NCBI GenBank assembly: GCA_002751075.1 | Contig: NAOQ01000523.1 | Span: 10,955-43,648 of the forward strand | DNA from: Ichthyophonus hoferi | Lineage: Eukaryota > Opisthokonta > Ichthyosporea > Ichthyophonida > Ichthyophonidae | Direction: 5' to 3' | Length of the DNA: 32,694 nucleotides | Shown here: piece by piece, positions 29,634 through 32,694 of the stretch | Position numbering within the stretch: position 1 is the first letter of the stretch | How the letters are laid out: each line of letters begins with the position of its first letter | Notes under the pieces: model-generated | Told to the model about the DNA's origin: nothing | Seen by the model: the letters and a program-made list of their open reading frames with translations, nothing else | The model's database searches: none | Program-made: the position numbers and the translations under genes

Positions 29634-32584
29634 CTGCAGAATGGCAATTGGTTATCTACTATCGCTGGCATGAGGCCTAATATAAGGAAAAGCTGGCTGA
29701 ACAGGTTAAACCCTACTTAATTATTGATGTAGTATCAGGCATTATAGAAGAAGGTCAAGACAACTGCTAGATTAATGTTATAAACAAAACACAAGACTGT
29801 GAGGAAGTGCAAAGTATATTGTGTATCGCTGTATAAGTATCTAACGTGTATGTATGTACAATTATACAATTACTAACTACACATAATAAAAATATCTACA
29901 ATGATAAATACAGAACAATATAGTATGCGTATAATTCGAGTACATCTTCTTTTCCCACTTCCCTTGTATAGTATAGTATAGTATCACTGTATCTATTCCT
30001 ATAGCTCATAATCTATTTCTATAGCTCATGATATGTTTGCTTCAAACCTTGGCTTTTGCAGCTGCGGCAGCCAGACAAGTGGCGGCAGCCTTGCTAAGAA
30101 TCTCTTTACTTTCTAGATTCTCTTCTTTCTCTTCCGCTCCAGCTTCTCCAGTCTCACTAGTCCTGGTCTCTTCAGATGTTTTGTCTCCAGACCCCGCTAT
30201 TTTTTCATATTCCGCTAGGGGTAGGGTAGGGTAGGGTAGAGTAGAGTAAGGTAGGGTAGGGTAAAGGTGAAATACGATATATTATAATTACTAATTGATT
30301 ATTAATTGGTTATGTCTATACGTACCTATAATCTAAAAGTATATACATATACATATAAATACCATATTTAGTCTAATTAACAACTTAATATTTTTTTAAT
30401 TAATTCTGTTCATACGTACCTATCATCTAGAAGTATATCTATATGTATATACATATACATACCATATATAGTTTAATTAACAACTTATAATTGACACCAT
30501 GATACCATGATGGTATGATAGGATAATAGTATCAATGGAGGTTAATAATAGCAAACACGGTAATAATAATAGGTATAACAATACTAGTGTATGCAATACA
30601 TAGGATTTCACTTACCCAAGGCAGCCTGTGCGCCAGCTGCAGCGACTGAGGGGTCCACAACAGAGGCCAGAAAAGCCACAGTAGACATGAGAGGATTTCC
30701 TGCTTCATTAAAGGGTTGACTCCGATAACGCAAAGGACCTGGTGTATCGTGTACAGTCCCATAGTGTAGGTGTAAGAAGGAAGAAAAGGGAATATATGGT
30801 TGTACATAGTATATAGTGTATAGTATTAGTATATAGTGTAGAGTATATAGTACATAGTGTATCTATGTATATAGTGTATAGTATATAATGTATAATACAT
30901 AGTGTATAGTACATAGTAGATAGTATATAGTATACAGTGCATAGTAGATAGTAGATAGTAGATAGTATATAGTATATAGTGTATAGCACATAGTAGATAG
31001 TATATAGTCTATAGTAGAAAGTAGATAGTATATAGTATATAGTGTATAGTACATAATATATAGTATTAGTATATACTGTATAGTACATATGGTTAATTGT
31101 ACATGGTTTCTAGACGGGAGTAATTTCCTAATACAGGCCAAAGTGATAAAGGTGGATGACTAAGACAAGCATTAAACTGGGCACTGAGCCAAAGACAATA
31201 ATAATTTATCAACAGAGTTACACTAGAGAACCCTATAAGCACAGACTCATTCATCATATCTTGGTGTTTTCATCCCTTACTCTATTCTATCAGTTATCCA
31301 TAACCAATAGAGTTGGAGAAATAAAAAATAAAAACAGAAAAAAATAGACAACTTATTGGATAGAAAGAAAACAGACAATCAAGTTACCTCCTCCCCTCCC
31401 TTTTCCTCGTCCAATTAAAACTTACCAAAGTCAGCGCTATCGGGATGAATATAAGGGTCTTGGATTGGTAGTCTGATAAAATGCAGGATACATTCTTGAC
31501 AGTCACGTGTTCCTACATGCTCGCTGACTTTCTGCCAATTATCTTTGTACATTTCAAGACCCTGTACGCCACCCCAGAATAATATTAGTGCACGTGCTGC
31601 CTAGGACCCAATGGTATGCGTTATGTTATCGATGATGCGCATCCAATAGCCACCTGGCATTATAAATTTTACAAATCTTGACATACAAGAATGAACTAAT
31701 TGGTGCACTTTAAAATCCTGCAAAGATATTATATAGTTTAACGTGTTTGTATGTATACCACCAACCTATAGCATAAAAGTATTAATATATATATAAACAT
31801 ATATATGTGTTTATATATTAAAACATGCATGTCCAGTTCAAACATAAAATGAACATGACACTAATAAGGAAATAACTTACCGCATGTACTCTGTACATTG
31901 TAAAACATATATAAAAACATATACATATTTATAGCTATAGTACAGGAGTAACTTACCTCTAGTAGTCGTAAGGTCTCGTCCTGGGCCCAAGCCTTCACTC
32001 CCTCATCCTTGATAGTAATCCTCATGAACTGGTCCGTGTTCAGGTCCAATGGATAACGACCTAATTAATTATCACCAGGGCAACCATATATTTATTAGCC
32101 TATTGTTTATTGCATTCGCTTAATTTAACGTCATTCATTTGGCGATACAGTCAATGGCATGAGCCCTGGGCGTATAATCCGAATGAAATGCTTGGACTAA
32201 TGCAATATATTTAGCCAATGAAATTAACTCTAGGCTACCATAGTTAATCATGTAGTCCAATACGATTGGGAGAACCAACCCTACTCTTAAATTTCATCAG
32301 CAATCAGCTCTCTTTGTAAATCTAGGAACTCGTGCACATAGGCACTAAACCAATCACGTATTAATCTCCCCCTGACAACCACCATCCAAGAGCTACACGG
32401 CAAGGTCTACCGTTTCAACATACAACATACAGTCTAAACCAATAAGAGCAATAAGGAAAAAGAAAAGAGGAGATTACCATCTGTAAAGCAAGCACTGCAC
32501 AGTTCTATTTCTGGGGTTGTTCGGGTTTTGTAGTAAGACCCTGTACATACAACATTGCATTGACGACACTGGTGACGGTGAATA
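28848..32584 (-). CDS. SMARCC1/2: SWI/SNF core subunit SMARCC (SWI3/RSC8/Moira family), C-terminal part
   Basis: Seven exons with fully consistent phases: 32584-32478, 32060-31957, 31561-31426, 30738-30616, 30214-30048, 29633-29499, 29000-28848 (TAA at 28850-28848); about 307 residues visible. The 5' part, with the SWIRM domain, lies beyond the window. SMARCC is the dimeric scaffold of SWI/SNF (BAF) chromatin remodellers. In order: ZZ zinc finger, SANT domain, the family motif [17 protein letters not shown], a short Glu-rich linker, an Ala-rich helix ([13 protein letters not shown]), and the leucine-zipper region ([20 protein letters not shown]). Human SMARCC has the counterparts of all but the ZZ finger, plus a much longer acidic linker and a long Pro/Gln tail that is missing here: the protein ends about 20 residues after the coiled coil. 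Single gene, so I do not choose between SMARCC1 and 2. Confidence 0.95.
29298..29475. repeat. TATTA pentanucleotide arrays with a short direct repeat between
   Basis: TATTA units at about 29300-29331 and 29418-29475. Between them TTATAGGRTATCATGTTTTG occurs twice (about 29350-29387). In a SMARCC intron. Confidence 0.75.
30216..30264. repeat. TAGGG pentanucleotide repeat forming a SMARCC 3' splice-site tract
   Basis: On the + strand GGGGTAGGGTAGGGTAGGGT and variants. On the transcribed strand this is CCCTA repeats that end exactly in the CTAG acceptor of the SMARCC exon at 30214. The + strand also has four G-runs with TA loops, a quadruplex-type motif. Confidence 0.85.
30316..30491. repeat. 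Direct duplication of about 75-80 bases
   Basis: Copy 1 (about 30316-30390) and copy 2 (about 30410-30491) share ATACGTACCTAT, the ATACATATACATA block and TAATTAACAACTTA, with scattered differences. In a SMARCC intron. Confidence 0.65.
30806..31090. repeat. Degenerate TAGTATATAGTGTATAG repeat array
   Basis: Nearly 285 bases of purine/pyrimidine-patterned units (AGTATATAGTGTATAGTACA and relatives). It produces Tyr/Ile/Leu-rich spurious frames on the minus strand. In a SMARCC intron. Confidence 0.85.
31426..32060 (-). CDS. SMARCC1/2: SANT-domain exons of SMARCC (32060-31957 and 31561-31426)
   Basis: The two exons join in phase 0 within the SANT domain: [12 protein letters not shown], then [19 protein letters not shown] and [17 protein letters not shown]. 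The aromatic core and the VGxRxxxECIxHFxRLPIxDPY signature match human SMARCC closely. SANT here is a protein/histone interaction module. Confidence 0.96.
32478..32584 (-). CDS. SMARCC1/2: ZZ zinc-finger exon of SMARCC
   Basis: This exon encodes [20 protein letters not shown] and then [10 protein letters not shown], with CxxC-x-C...CxxC spacing typical of a ZZ finger. It runs straight into the GRYP and the lead-in to SANT on the next exon, as in fungal RSC8/SWI3. The exon starts in phase 2 (acceptor TTACCAG) and ends in phase 1 (GTAATC donor). Confidence 0.88.
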
Positions 32585-32607
32585 CTGGTAAGTACATATA
32601 TATATAT

Positions 32608-32694
32608 ATACATACCATACTATACCATACTATACTCTACTCTACTTTACCATACTATATGATACTACACTATAATATACTATACTATGCTATA
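32608..32694. repeat. TATAC-type repeat at the window edge
   Basis: Imperfect ACTATACCAT/ACTATAC units run to the end of the window, upstream of the SMARCC ZZ exon. Presumably intronic. Confidence 0.75.

Noticed and set aside
30708-31141. Two long overlapping minus-strand ORFs of Tyr/Ile/Leu/Thr
   Set aside because: Both are readings of the degenerate TAGTATATAGTG repeat. Only the part at 30738-30616 overlaps a real SMARCC exon, in another frame.

Overview
The window is AT-rich eukaryotic nuclear DNA with split genes. Introns run from about 100 to 900 bases, mostly GT-AG, with CTAAC-like branch points and many simple repeats. Protein similarity recalled from memory points to an invertebrate animal: a GW-rich, Argonaute-hook-like protein, a POLR3H orthologue and a SMARCC (SWI3/RSC8/Moira) orthologue that still carries a ZZ zinc finger. 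An early-branching animal such as a sponge is possible, but I cannot name the species. No rRNA, tRNA, CRISPR array or intact mobile element was recognised.

Layout. (1) 72-2079, + strand: the 3' part of an Asn/Gly/Trp-rich gene whose 5' end lies outside the window; it includes an 11-base microexon. (2) 17666-3107, - strand: one gene of about 24 exons, complete from ATG to stop. It encodes a roughly 1,060-residue protein that I do not recognise, with a Ser/Thr/Pro-rich N-terminus, two GATA-like CxxC-x18-CxxC zinc fingers on separate phase 2-2 exons, an AT-hook, and a C-terminal helical/coiled-coil half. This is the best candidate for something undescribed. (3) 17667-19731: a divergent upstream region with a G-quadruplex motif, CCAAT boxes, a 14-bp palindrome and one orphan exon candidate. 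(4) 19732-24273, + strand: complete POLR3H (RPC8), the Rpb7-like stalk subunit of RNA polymerase III, in 8 exons. (5) 24274-28847: intergenic, with a few unassigned open stretches. (6) 32584-28848, - strand: the C-terminal 7 exons of SMARCC (ZZ finger, SANT domain, acidic linker, leucine-zipper coiled coil).

Genes alternate in strand: the GW gene and the unknown gene converge, the unknown gene and POLR3H diverge, POLR3H and SMARCC converge. Three of the four touch gene expression or its control: small-RNA silencing by inference for the GW protein, Pol III transcription, and SWI/SNF remodelling. The unknown protein is probably nuclear, judged by its AT-hook and fingers. Nothing in the sequence shows that they act together.

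Exon models were built by hand from reading frames, splice signals and phase matching. Every POLR3H and SMARCC junction is phase-consistent. One junction in the unknown gene (11106 to 10964) is not resolved, and another works only with a hypothetical 7-base exon.
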